A stretch of 30,437 bases of DNA from Elysia marginata. Its lineage: Eukaryota; Mollusca; Gastropoda; Plakobranchidae. A program made the position numbers and the translations under genes. Of the stretch, positions 1 to 27,659 are shown in pieces. The stretch spans positions 14,219 through 44,655 of the forward strand of contig BMAT01010924.1 in assembly GCA_019649035.1 (NCBI GenBank). Direction: 5' to 3'. Every line of letters starts with the position of its first letter. The stretch's first letter is position 1. The notes beneath the pieces were generated by a model. It was not told where the DNA came from and ran no database searches. It saw only the letters and a list, made by a program, of their open reading frames with translations.

Positions 1-968
1 ACCGCCTTTGCCCGATCAGCCGTCAAAGTTCAGGGGTTGAAAAAATTTCTCACTGTGATCCCTGACTTATAAATATAAGCATGAACAGGGAAAGGACCAT
101 TTCCAGATTTGCGCATCGACCTACTTTAGTCTAATCATTTTTCCAATTCTAGAAGAGTCGAATTATTTGAGTTGGACTATCAAGTATCTTATGAGCTAAA
201 ACAACAGGGGAGGGAACAAACAAAAAAGTGCAGAGTTCTCTAGATTCTAGATCTAAACTAGATAGATATATTTATCTAGATCTAGTACATCGAATAACAG
301 ACCTCTCTTGGCACCTAAAAATCTGGATCTTTCAATAAATAAAAGTAGAAGCTATAATCTAGGCATAATCATGGGGGTGAGAGGGGGGGGGGGTGGAGAT
401 TGCTACATGATACAGTTTTAGTATTAATACCTCTAAAGGGAAAGGAGGAAACTTGAGTGGATAATATATTTGGCAGGATTTCAACTGGGGCACCACTATT
501 GATTTTAAGAAACTACTCTTTGTTTAGTAACCCTTCATTTTGTAGAGCTAGAAGTGTACTAAGATAAAGACAATACACATGGTCGTAGTGAGATTTAAAA
601 AATGAAGACAAGGGGTTGGAGGAAACTCAGACAAAATTAGATGGGGATAAGTAACCTTAAGGAAATAAGAAGGCAGTTTAAACTTTAATATGAAATATCT
701 ATAGATTAATCAATCCAACATGATTACCAAAACAGAATGGAAAGAAAGTTTTTTTTTTTTTAGCTTAGTCCATTCTCACATTAAACCTTCTCGTACTTTA
801 AATGATGAATAAAAGATTTATCATGTTATAGTGAGATTGTAGAGATTTTAAATTGTATGTGTTGTCACACTATTTTACAATGATCTGTATTGTCATGAAG
901 CAAACTTTATATTCCTGTATTATAGCGCCACTGAGCACTCTTTAGTGGATTTTAGGCGCTCTATAAAT

Positions 969-999
<31 letters not shown>

Positions 1000-1212
1000 G
1001 TGCAGTTTCTTTTTTTTTTTGTTTTAAAATAAAACTTTTCATGTAACTCTTTGGCCTTCACACGTAATCTATTTTTGCCGATTTCATTCTAAATTTCAGG
1101 TTTTGCAACCAAATCGGCTACAGTGAATTCTCATTGTAATCTTGGGTTGGTTGCAGCATGTTGAAATATTGGATTACTTTTTATTCCTGCTCCGGTCAGT
1201 TTGTATACTGAT
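1..1212 (+). promoter_or_regulatory. Upstream region of PTEN, possible 5' UTR
   Basis: No protein-coding exon is recognised. An acceptor-like AAATTTCAG at 1091-1099 lies 113 bases before the ATG and could start a 5' UTR part of exon 1; this is only a motif match. A G-run sits at about 384-396, and a SINE tail at 921-996. No TATA box or CpG-rich promoter could be assigned with confidence, so the transcription start may lie within or left of the window. Confidence 0.3.
921..996 (+). repeat. SINE 3' tail with (ATT)n end
   Basis: The segment TTAGTGGATTTTAGGCGCTC followed by TATAAATAA and an (ATT)n run matches the 3' end of the SINE in intron 2 (TTAGTGGATTAGGCGCTATA at 2671). It appears to be a 5'-truncated copy, as no A/B box is seen before it. 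The ATT microsatellite is the element's own tail. Confidence 0.7.
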
Positions 1213-17199
<15,987 letters not shown>

Positions 17200-17830
17200 T
17201 AAAATAAGGATTGGCAGAGAAACAAGGTAGAAAAGTAGATTTATCATTTTTAACACATTTGAGGCGTAAGGGTTTTAAATGTTGTGAAGATGTTTAGAAG
17301 ACTGGTATGGTTCCTACATGAGACAGCTATAATTTGTTGATGCCCTGAAGATTGTGGCAGACAGTTGTGCAGTCTTTCCAAAATGAAAGAAGTTTTATGG
17401 TCATTTTATTTTTAGTAGCAAATTGTAGTCAAGTTAAAATGTAAAAACTGTTGCTATGCTAAAAACACTGGGTGCTGAAAGATTTAATGAATGTGAACAA
17501 CAGACTCATTATGTGTTAACAGTGCGCTTACAGCATGTGCAAAGAAGCAATTAAAGAATAGCTTTTTAAATCTGTCAATAAGAAAATGTTCTCATTGGCC
17601 CAGTAATTGCTATAAAAGAGAGAAGAAAAAACTGTTTGGTCTCAAAAGAGCTGTGTTGGTTTTAGAATAGCCATCAGGCTGTTGAATTATGAATGGATGC
17701 TTATGGGTACATCTTATACTCATAGTTAAACAAATTTGCTAGGACTCAATTTATGTTCTAAACTTAAATAAAAGATTTTATCATCACTACTCAGCTCTCA
17801 AACAAAAATAAAAAAAAAGACAATATTTAT
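17200..17830 (+). other. PTEN 3' UTR, proximal part with candidate poly(A) signals
   Basis: Non-coding DNA after the TAG. AATAAA hexamers occur at 17767-17772 and 17807-17812, the first plausible cleavage signals. Further AATAAA hexamers at 18376, 19259, 27865 and 28555 leave open a much longer 3' UTR. The transcript end cannot be fixed from sequence alone. Confidence 0.6.
17767..17772 (+). promoter_or_regulatory. Candidate poly(A) signal AATAAA
   Basis: Canonical hexamer 568 bases after the PTEN stop codon; a second one lies 40 bases on. Motif match only. Confidence 0.4.
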
Positions 17831-19499
17831 AAAGGAAAACTAAAAAGCAAAAAACAACTGGGTTTTAAAACTGTATTTGTACTGATTCTTTTCAGCATTC
17901 CCTCTCTCTCTATCTCTTTCTCTGTCTCCTTTTTTTACCTCCATGCATTGTTTTCTTCTGTAGTAAGCAAGATTTGAATCAGAGAAAGTAAAGATACAAG
18001 GAAAAAGCGATGACAATTTCTTTTTTTATAAAGTAGTCAATCAAACCTGTATGCAGGGAAAACCAAAATTTTAAGTTTTGTGAAAGCCACAGGTCTACGC
18101 AAAAAAAGAGGATAGAAGGCCATATTAAATATGAATAGAAAACTAGAACTGCTTCTTTAAAAAGAATTTTTTTTTGCATTCACTTCTGTATCTTTTAATG
18201 TGTAGCAGGACCCCTAAATGAGACTAGTTGTACTGAAGGTTGGTTAAAAATATCCTACACATCTTTTATCGTTGAAGTCTTTGGATTACAATTTCACATT
18301 ATAGATGGAAAATTTATGATCTATGATGTCATGCAACATTCATATTGTTGAAACCGTAGCTGGATTTATATATGTAATAAAAAAAAAACACTTCATGAAC
18401 AGCTGGTTGTGAGTACCTTCAGGTCCTTAAATAAAAAAAGAAAAACGTTAAAGTTTTCGCCATTTAAGGAAGTATGGGCCACAGAAATTCCCAATCTTTC
18501 ATTAACTAATAAGTAAGGATATTTTTCTTGTAGAATCAAATGGCTGCAAGCGCTAATTCTTCAAAAGATGCATATATGAGACTGTGACAAAAGGTTGTTT
18601 AGCATGGAAGATAAGCCTAGAATAGAGGCATTCATGTATTACTTTGTCACTGTTAAATTTTGATGTTTAACCCCAGAGGCGTTCAATTTAATTCTTTGCA
18701 TCCTAATTTCCCTAGGTGCTATTTCTCAAAAAGCCTTCCCATTTTCTATGACGGATAAAATTTGCCAACCTGGCTTTTAGTGTCAAAATACTTCTTTTTG
18801 TTATATTATAAATGCGAAAAGAGTTAATTAGTTTTTGAACCAACAAATTACGAACATTTCCTGACCATCAGAACAGAGAGTTGCTACTTTTTAAAAATTG
18901 TGTTTTTTCCTGTCATTGTCAGCATCCCTCATGACTCAATTTTTCTTTAAATGTGTTAGTCTGCTGCGAAAATTTTGAATCTAGCAATGTTTTTAGCTTT
19001 TTACATCTTTCAAGCATGGTCATGTAATATAGTAACAATTATGAAATATTTAAACCAACTCACAAATGAAAATGAAATCTTACCCAAATTGATAAACATT
19101 CTTTTGTCACAATTTTGCATATTCCTTTTTGATTGGTGTCTCTTTGTACAATTGTAATTCAACTGCTTCTCAAAATGCATGTAGATCTCAAATACATATG
19201 AAAGGAACGTGCCTTATTATAAAACCAAACAAAGTTAAATGGTATGGATATAGTTTTGAATAAACCACTACATCCTTAAAAATATGTTCTCTTCCTTTTT
19301 TCCCCCAAAATTTTCAAACTTCAGGACCTAAGACAGTAATTGGATAGGAAAAAAGAAGAATCTATCATAATAATGGATACTCATAAAATGTAAACGATGA
19401 GGTCCAACCTAGCAGTAAATTCATTTGCACCTGTGGGTGGGATCTTAGTCCAAAGTTAAATGCTCACACATGATGATGCACACAGAGTTCACTAAATTC
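17831..19499. other. No gene seen
   Basis: AT-rich DNA, possibly distal 3' UTR. CT-rich tract at about 17900-17935. No coding homology recognised on either strand. Confidence 0.5.
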
Positions 19500-20640
19500 A
19501 CCTCTGACCTTAGCTTCTCAGCTCTCTGCTTGGCCCCTTCTAAAGCAGCTGCTCCCTATCTGGTATGTTGTCTCCAGGGTAACCTGTCTTAAGCAGTGGT
19601 TTCCCAGTAGAGTGTGTCAATGATGCTATTTGGGAGGGACTTTTTCAGAATTGTCTTTGGAGCAAAGCATCAGTTATCCTCTTTGCCTGTGCGCTACTGA
19701 AAGCTCACTGTAGACAATTTGTTTCACCTCATTACCATCAGACATGCTCACAGGTGTCCTGACCATCTCAACCTATAGTGTGTTGCGAAAGTATCAATGC
19801 TTTGCATCAAAGCTTTTTGGAGCAACTCAACATTTGATACTTTGTTGAACCATTTGATGTTCGAGATGCCTCTTAGACAGCGCTGGTGATATTGGTCCAG
19901 AAGCTTGTCATGCCTTGGGTAGGGCGTCTCAGTTTTACAGCCATACAGCAACACTCAGAAAAACAGCTTTGCACACTGTGCACTCAGTCCCTACGCTCAG
20001 TCGCGTCTCACTTCCAACTCGGTTCTGCAGTCTGCCACAAGATACACTTGCCTTTGCTGTTTGGGTGGATGTTTCCTTGTTGAGGGAGTTTGAGGATGAT
20101 AGGCTACTTCCGAGATATTTGAAGGAACCATGACAGTTCTAGGTCTTGTCGTCAATCTGCACCTTATGAATTGTTGGCTATGGATTCTCCTGCAGGCTGA
20201 AACATTACATCTGTTTTTAATTTTTGATTGTCAGCCTAAACGGTTTGATGGCATCTAATAGGGAATCTGCTTTTGTTGAAGATCATGCTCACTGTGGGCG
20301 ACAAAAGCACATTGATCAGCATACAAGTTGCAAATAAGCCAATGTGACTTTTGTCCTTGTGTTGAAGTGTTGCAGGTTAAAGAGATCCCACCTCTCTACA
20401 TGAGATCTGAATGCCTGAGTCTGTATCTGTGAAAGCTGAGAGCAGCATCAAGGTAAAAGAAGGCTGAAGAGTGTTGGAGCAAGAATCTTTCAAAATTACA
20501 TCATAATTAACACCATGTTGTGTAGCATGCAACCTGAATAAGAAGAGAAAATCCGTGCCTAACTTTTTCAGTCTTAAAGTTGCTCACATTGCATAGTGCT
20601 TTGACTAACTAGATCTGCCCACTGACCATCCCTGAGCCTA
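19500..20640 (-). mobile_element. Decayed non-LTR retrotransposon, RT domain to C-terminus, antisense
   Basis: On the - strand, from high to low coordinates: a DL.KA-type remnant near 20610-20635; APTLFSLL near 20470 (RT motif LAPTLFSL); DLFNLQHFNTRTKV near 20380; a YADD-box remnant LYADQCAF near 20330; FKYLGSSLSSSNSLNKETST from about 20122; LLYGCKTETPYPRHDKLLDQ then YHQRCLRGISNIKW (about 19840-19954); LRWSGHL and VRMSD; and DRLPWRQHTR with GAAALEGAKQRAEKLRS near 19500-19580. This is the standard order of the RT palm/thumb and C-terminal part of invertebrate craft/RTE-like LINEs. Stops and frameshifts are frequent and YADD is mutated, so it is dead. Confidence 0.9.
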
Positions 20641-23600
20641 TCATCTTCAAGGACTCCTACAACATTGGATACCGAAAGTAGTAAAACCACCTGTAATAAC
20701 TGACTGCCATCACCCTTCCTCTCAGGCCAGCTACCCATTCTTTCATGACGTAAGCCTTACATCACTGTAGAGGCCCCTTAGGCTCTGATTAACCACTGCC
20801 TTTATTGACTGACGTGTGATTTGATCACTTCAACATTAATTTAACGCGTTGCACGATTACTGCCTCTAAAGAGCAGTGGTCAAAATAATGCTGATCGTTT
20901 CTCTGTTGATGGTTAAACCATACGGTAATATTCTTGACACAAATCCTATCTGTGTTCTTGTTTAAGTTAGTGTCAACATTTGACTACTGTAAATGCACAC
21001 GGCTTAAGAAGAGTCTACATGGAGTACTCTTTACTTTTTAAGTGTTTTAACTTACAATTAAATGTGTCTTTTTGTTGGTGTTTATATTGCAATATGTAAA
21101 TTGCTTACTTAAAACTTGTCAAAAAAATTTTCTTGAAAAAAAAAAAAGAACTTTGTTTTGCTGTACGACTAGGGACAATTTCTTGCCAAACCTTAGTTTT
21201 CACAAATGTCTATCATTGAAGAAGTACTGATGGGTTTCATATTGGATTATTGAATAGATTTGAAAAAAAAAAAAACCATAAAATCAAGCACAATTTCTAT
21301 CTAGATTCCAACTTTACTATTTCTAATCACCAAAGCTACAAAGAAATAATAATAATAATGTTAGTAATGATGACAATAATAATATCAATTATAGCGATAA
21401 TATTTGAATGAATAGTTTTATTTAGTTTTCACTTAAGAAAAGCCAGAAAAAATGAACTATTTAATAAACCTTTTCAGCCTAAAAATTGGTAAATATATCC
21501 TGTTTTGACTTGCTACAAGACAAGTTTCTCTTTAAATCCCAATTAATCTAGCATAGAAGTATCTATCTTTCAAAGTAAACCTCTTATTTGTTATTGCGTT
21601 TTGTTAATTTCTTTATGATTTTTTTAGCAACCTCACAAAATAAGTCTTAAGGTTGGTAAAGCACTGTCATTGATAAGTCGAAAAAGCCATGTTCAATTTT
21701 GGACACAAATTGCAGGCTTGCTTACTTTACCTAGGATCGCTTCCTTTTTTGTGATAGAACACCGGATAAGATGGTCAGCGTCAAATTTTGCCCTGTTCCA
21801 AGTGTCACAGTTTTGTCTGGCTCTACCAAAGTTTGTCGATCCACAGGCTATGCTGAACTAGCGGCCATGTGTTTCATGGCTTGATTAAAAAAATTTGAAG
21901 ACAATTTATTCAACACGTGAGGGAAATAAAGCAATAGGTTGTGTGTTTTTACATATTCACTTATATAACACATAAACTGAATGCTACCAGCAGATGAGGT
22001 TTTTTTTTTGTCTTTTCTTTCTTTTTAAAAAAAAATTTGTTTGTGTTTGTTTCAGAGTTTACTTTCAGACCTTTCATGGTAGATCTATCCAGACATACGT
22101 TGTTTTTTTCCTCATGGTATATGATGTCTCAACTATGCTGGTACAAACTTGAAAATAAGACTCAAATAAAAGTGATCTGAAATTTTTTTTAATGAAGCTC
22201 AGACCTGACTTTAATTTCACACTAATTGGATACTGGTCGGTCATTCGTGACAGTACCAACAGGGTACGCAGAGTCAAGTCTTAGAGAGGTAAAATAAACT
22301 GTAGGTTATCAGTTCTAGCAATTCATATAAGGGGAATCCCTCTCAGAAATGAAACTAACCCCTTTCCGGTTGCTCTGTACAAATAAAACCGCCCACTGTT
22401 GAACTAGAAATTGCGGTAATCTCTCCAAGAGCTAAGGCCTTTCACATGATTTGTGCAGTGACTTCACTCAGGCCTGTGCTGTACTCATACTGGTACTAGA
22501 AAGATAAACCTAAAATGAATATGCTTGGCTGACCAGGGCTATCACAGCCTGTTTGTATCTAGCCCATTGGTTGTATTTTGTGATATAAAGATGTAAAAAG
22601 TCTCCGAATTAAATATGGTGAAAATCATCATTTGATATGTTCGTAATGTGCTGGGTTATTTCATGTTGAAAGTTGGGGATCAACGTGACCAGCTTTTCAT
22701 TAAAAGGGTTAAAACTGTGCATGTACTAATTCATTTTAAAAGGATTAGCTATCCAACAACCATAAATCTCATTTTATTTAAATGATTTTATGATTATATA
22801 TGATCAAACAAAGTGAACAGTTTATTTTATGTACAGAAAAAATTTTGGACAGTTTTTACCCCCCGTAGAAAAAAAACCAGTTGTAGTTGTACATTTCTTT
22901 GAAACTGCCACCATCCCAACTAGACTGATTTTGTGGTACTGCTACACAATATGTTCTGGTCTTTTTCTTCTGCACTTAAACATGGTGCATTGTTTTGGCT
23001 CTAGCTGTTTTCTATTTTGCAGCTTGGCAAATGCAGAAGAGCCTGTATTTAATTCTACAGTTCTTCTCTTACTACGTTTAATTTTTCTTCTTTTTAAATG
23101 AGGCCAGTCTAATGACGACCCAAATAAGTTTTTGGTTTTCTTTTTCTGGTTATCAATCAAAATTGGATGAAGAGAGAGGATTGCTGCAAGTCATCTGAGT
23201 TTATACAGCTCAGTAGAAGTAACATTATGCATGTACATATGAATTTACATGAATATATGTTTTTCTTTGCTATTGTCACTATGAGTCATGAAGGGTTTGG
23301 TTCACACTTGAACTGCTTTTAAATGTTCGACTAGTGATTTTTTAAAACTTTTGGCTTCTCAATTGTTTTTTGTCTTGCATTAATGTTTAATGTGAACTTA
23401 CAAGTTCTAAAAACAATGTAAATTTAATTTTTTTTTTGTTGTATCTCAAGAGTTGTGTTGCATGTATTGATATTTAGTTGGTTTCAAGCAGCAGATAAAA
23501 ATATCTTAGGGTATTAGTTCATCCTAATCTGACCAATATAAAGGTGTCCTTTTTAACAAAGTAATACACACTAAACTTATAATGATAGATAATTAAAAAA

Positions 23601-25440
23601 AAAGTAATATTTACATAAATTTTAAAAGCTGTACATGCACATAGCTCCATACAAGGCGAAAACAAGACATTGCATAGTCGTCTATGTATCAAGACACAGT
23701 ATATGACTTTAAAAAAATGATAGCAACAATATAAACAAAATAATTCTTGATGTTTGAATGAAGAATATGAAGGTGAAGATAATGGTTTGGGTGCCAGGCA
23801 TGACTGAGAAAAGAGGGATGAATAGAGATCAGCCAATCTGCTGTCCTCATGAGAGCCAAATACAATGCCATCTATTCATTAGCAGGTAACATCTTGTAAA
23901 GGGATTTGCTTTTTAAAATAATAAAGTCCAATCAGAATTTTCAGATGCTGTTTTTCATGAATGGAGATATTTGAAAATATTTTTATGCAGGGTTGATAAA
24001 GTTATTCCTTTTGTTCCAAATCTATTTTATAGGATCTAACAGGACATTGAGTTGTTGAAGTGAGCAGAAGGTTATGGAGAAATGTCTTTATCTAAACAAA
24101 AAAGATAGCAAATCCAATTGCCTGTGTATTAAAGAGCTTATATTTTTATGTCTTCCAAAATCATAAAATACATTTTCCCCCTAGATTTATTTTATGCTCT
24201 TAAACAAGCAATACAATAATTTGGAAAATTAAACGATACACTTTATGAATTTGTGCACATAAACTTAACTTTGAACAACACTGTAGGGCAGCATGACTTG
24301 TATCATGAAAATTCAAATAATTATGTAATTCATTTTCATTTTCATTTAGGCCTACTGTTGTCCATCCTGCCTGGAACAATCCAAGTGCAGTATCTGCAGT
24401 GTGAACTATATGATTATGAGAGATACTGCACCTTGATTGTCCATGGCAGAATCATTGGAGCCTTCTGCTGAAACTACCTGAGTAACATATCCATTTCTGT
24501 TTGAATGAAAAATAGTCTGAAGTCAAAGCTGTACACTAAATATCATTTTAATGTCTAAGCCAACAGAAACAGAATTGAGTGTTTGATTGTAGCTAGACTC
24601 TGATGGATGGTTTATTGGTTTTTGTTTGTTTGTTTTGTTTTAGAGATTTGACAACTGCACTCACATTTTATTTCATTTTCTTTTTTTTTGCCTTGATTTA
24701 GTTCTCTTTTTGTTTGTTTTGTTTACAGTAATTACACCTAAGCTGGAAAGGGTGTATGTGCAGCTACACATTTGATCTAAGAGTTGTTTTTTTTTCTTAG
24801 TTTATGTATGTTCTTTCTATGATTTGTCTTTGCAGCCCCATTAACTAAATATTTAAATTAGCAATTGTAACACCGGGGGCTCAGAAAATTTATTGTTAAA
24901 AGTGTGAATGCCTCTGAATGGAAAAAAAATTATGTGAAAATAGGCTTTTAACAGTGGGTGCAAGACATTATTGTTTTTAAGAAATTTGTTCCTTGCTTGT
25001 CTTAATTTTTTTTTTACCTGTTGTTCAAAATGTATAGTCAATTTTGTTTTTAATTCTAAAAAGCAAAATATTTTAGAAAACTTTCAAGTGACACCATAGA
25101 CTCACTTGAATGCTAATGTGTTTTTTTTGTCTATGTATACTCTAGATTTAGAAAATGTTTTTACATGTAGTCTTTTTGCCCTTTTTACTGTTATGAAGGT
25201 GAAAAAGAAATATACTGAAGGATTAAATTTAAAGTACATGTAATGTTACTAAAACAAAGGCAGTTTTGTACAAGTTGTCAATAGGTTTGAAAGCTTAAGA
25301 ACCAGTGCTGAGTAGAGATAAGAGTCAAAGCGTTTGTTTCTCACCCTATTTACCGCTTGAAACAGACTACGGAGTCGAGAATGGAAAATGACATTGAGAA
25401 ATTATTCTTTCATTCTCTTGGAATATGTAAAGAAAGAAAT
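20641..25440. other. No gene seen (about 4.8 kb)
   Basis: AT-rich, with poly-A/T runs and an imperfect AAT/GAT microsatellite at about 21342-21400. Short open frames (for example 21670-21861, 22829-23101, 24253-24471) show no recognisable motif and no flanking splice pattern. It could be distal PTEN 3' UTR or intergenic. Confidence 0.5.
21342..21400. repeat. Imperfect (AAT)n / (GAT)n microsatellite
   Basis: AATAATAATAATAATG followed by GATGACAATAATAATA-type repeats. Confidence 0.6.
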
Positions 25441-25443
25441 ATA

Positions 25444-25640
25444 CAGTCAAATCTGCCTGGCCAACCACCTGTGTTGGCAACCACTTTCCCCTGACTCCTT
25501 TGTGTTTTTTTCCATTTTTTGATGACCTGCTGCAACCTTACTAACCAGGGGGGGGGCATTTTTTTTTATCCCACTCTATTCTTTTCTTAAAGAAAACTAC
25601 TTCAACGCGACCACTCTTGACCGGAGGAGAATCAAATAAA
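25444..25640. mobile_element. Possible pogo-like MITE
   Basis: After TA (25442-25443) the sequence reads CAGTCAAATCTGCCTGGCCA, then repeated (C)CAACCACC / GGCAACCACTTT phrases, and GCGACCACTCTTGACCGG near 25610. This is the style of pogo/Tigger-type miniature elements. The right terminal repeat was not found, so the end is approximate. Confidence 0.4.
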
Positions 25641-25858
25641 GCACCAGTCCAGAACTCTTGACAAGCTCCTCCTTCCCCATCCCCAGCACCTCCCTATTTC
25701 ATGCTTTTGTTTGTTTACCTGTGATGTAAACCTGCAAATATGATGGCCTGCGTCCACCAGATGGACAGAGACAGTGAAACAAAACAGGTGGGGACAAAGC
25801 AAGACAAAATGCAAGTACATGTACCTGGGACAGCCCATGGACAAGTCCCAACCCCCCC

Positions 25859-25877
25859 ACACACACACACACACACA
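25859..25877. repeat. (CA)n microsatellite
   Basis: About nine CA units preceded by a C-run. Confidence 0.9.
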
Positions 25878-26151
25878 AACATACGGACGTTCACACATGC
25901 AGGAGTACTAAGAGCTGCCAACCAGTACCGATTTTAGTATTTTAGTACAAAAATGGCAACCGAAATGCCAGAGTACTCATGTCAAACTAAAAATTCTGAA
26001 ATAAATATTGACTGGGAAGAAACATTTGTTAAATAGGAGACAATTGAACAGTATCTTTAAAAAATAGGTATTTGCATTTTTCTTTTTTTAGAGAAAATCA
26101 AGAACATTTCCACAATTTTTTCCTGTCATATATACATACACTGATACAGAG

Positions 26152-26192
26152 CATATATATATATATATACAGATAGATAGATCGATAGATAG
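26152..26192. repeat. (TA)n and (GATA)n microsatellite
   Basis: A TA tract followed directly by GATA units with one GATC interruption. Confidence 0.9.
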
Positions 26193-26959
26193 CTGTAAAT
26201 TTGTGCCGTAAGCAATGTGAAATTAAAAAAATTAAGAATCTAATTATTGATATATCATATGTAAATATTAGGCTTTGAAGGAGAGTCAGTTCATTGTCAG
26301 TGTAAATCGCTAAACTTCAGAGAAAGTGCCCACACACTACTACTTTTATCTAGATCTAGAAACTCAAGCCGCTCATTGGTGAGTGTTTACCCCATCTTTC
26401 TCTCCCTGCCCACAAGTCTGTTCTTTATGGGTCCGAGTCCAACTCCATCTTTGTACTAGGTCTTGGATCAAACTTTCAGTAACACCGGGACAATCGGTGG
26501 GCATCATCTTAGAGTCTCAGCTGATAGCAGTCTAATGAAAGATTGCACTTTACATTAATACTTCTTCTCTTTGTATGGTGGATACGGTGAACGAGGTTAA
26601 ATGTGAGTGTATATACAGGTTAGAGATTTTAATTTAAAAAAAGATCCAACCTTATCTCTCTTTTTAAAAATTTTTTGTGCGGTAACCTTTGTTGAATCTC
26701 TATTTTACGTCACTTTAAAGATTAATGGGAAAATGTGTTTTGATATAAAGGCTTGCTGTCGTCATTTTGGTTCAGCTTAGGATAAAATTCAAAGACACAG
26801 AAAGGACTTTGCACAAATCAGCATTTTTTTCATGGTTTAGTAATTTTCTTTTGGTTTAGCTCGTACCTGGTACTGTAATACTTAAAGAAGTGTTATATAC
26901 AATGATACTGGGTCAAATTGTTAATTATTTTAGGGTGGCTAAAAATGAAAACAACTGTA

Positions 26960-27066
26960 CAATGGAGACCATTTAACTGGAATCGGTTTTAGGACTAACT
27001 CAAAGTTTAGATATTTTGGACTTAATAGGCTGTTCCCAAGCTCTTGGACGCAAGCGGACTGCACTG
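26960..27066. mobile_element. Short TA-flanked MITE candidate, copy 1
   Basis: Bounded by TA (26958-26959 and 27067-27068). It starts CAATGGAGACCATTTAACTG and ends GCGGACTGCACTG, whose reverse complement CAGTGCAGTCCGC is an imperfect match to the left end. The phrase TTCCCAAGCTCTT...GACTGCACTGTA is shared with 27475-27653. TA target and CAGTG ends suggest a pogo/Tc1-mariner type non-autonomous element. Confidence 0.55.
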
Positions 27067-27474
27067 TACTAAAATGCTTTTTAAAATTAAAAAGGGAGAA
27101 ATTTTACAACTGATCAGTTTTGTATTTTTTTTTCTGAAATCAACGTGTACACATTCTAAAAAATGTGTTACGAATCAGTACCCAAGTTTATAGTTCTGAT
27201 CATTTGATGAATAGTTTTTATTCCATTGTAAATTATTTGAAAGGCCTTTTTTTTTTGCTTGAAACTGTTAATGCTAGCAAACCATGCCTTTTCCCTTTTA
27301 GCTTTACTCAGAAAAAAAAATGGTGCAATTTTGGCAATGACTAATTTTCTTTAAATTAACCTAATGCTATTCAAATAACTTAATGAGTTGCCTCAATTTA
27401 AAATAATGGAGCCACATTTGGATTTTGACTGAGTGAATTCAATTTGTTATAACTGTAGCACAAGGATTCATCTA

Positions 27475-27653
27475 TAGTGGAATCCTTAAACTGGAACTCA
27501 GATAATACGAATGTATGGATACCTCTCAAATGTGTTTTAGCATCCCAAATGGTATTTTTTTTCTTTGCCATCATCCTTTAACTTGAAGTGCTGATACTTC
27601 AAACTGAATTAGCCGTTCCCAAGCACTTCAATCGTATTAAGTGGGCTGCACTG
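27475..27653. mobile_element. Short TA-flanked MITE candidate, copy 2
   Basis: Bounded by TA at 27473-27474 and 27654-27655. It starts TAGTGGAATCCTTAAACTGG and ends AAGTGGGCTGCACTG. An inner pair GATAATACGAATG / CAATCGTATTAAG gives further inverted similarity. It shares CCGTTCCCAAGCACTT...GGCTGCACTGTA with copy 1. Confidence 0.55.
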
Positions 27654-27659
27654 TAATAG

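Larger units (their letters stand above)
25641..26957. other. No gene seen; simple repeats
   Basis: Contains (CA)n at 25859-25877 and (TA)n plus (GATA)n at 26152-26192. Open frames over the CA tract are artefacts. Confidence 0.6.

Noticed and set aside
22829-24471. Several 60-105 codon open frames downstream of PTEN
   Set aside because: No domain, signal or splice context; expected by chance in this length of DNA.
25632-25937. Open frames on both strands around the CA repeat
   Set aside because: Their Val/Cys and Thr/His runs are translations of a microsatellite.
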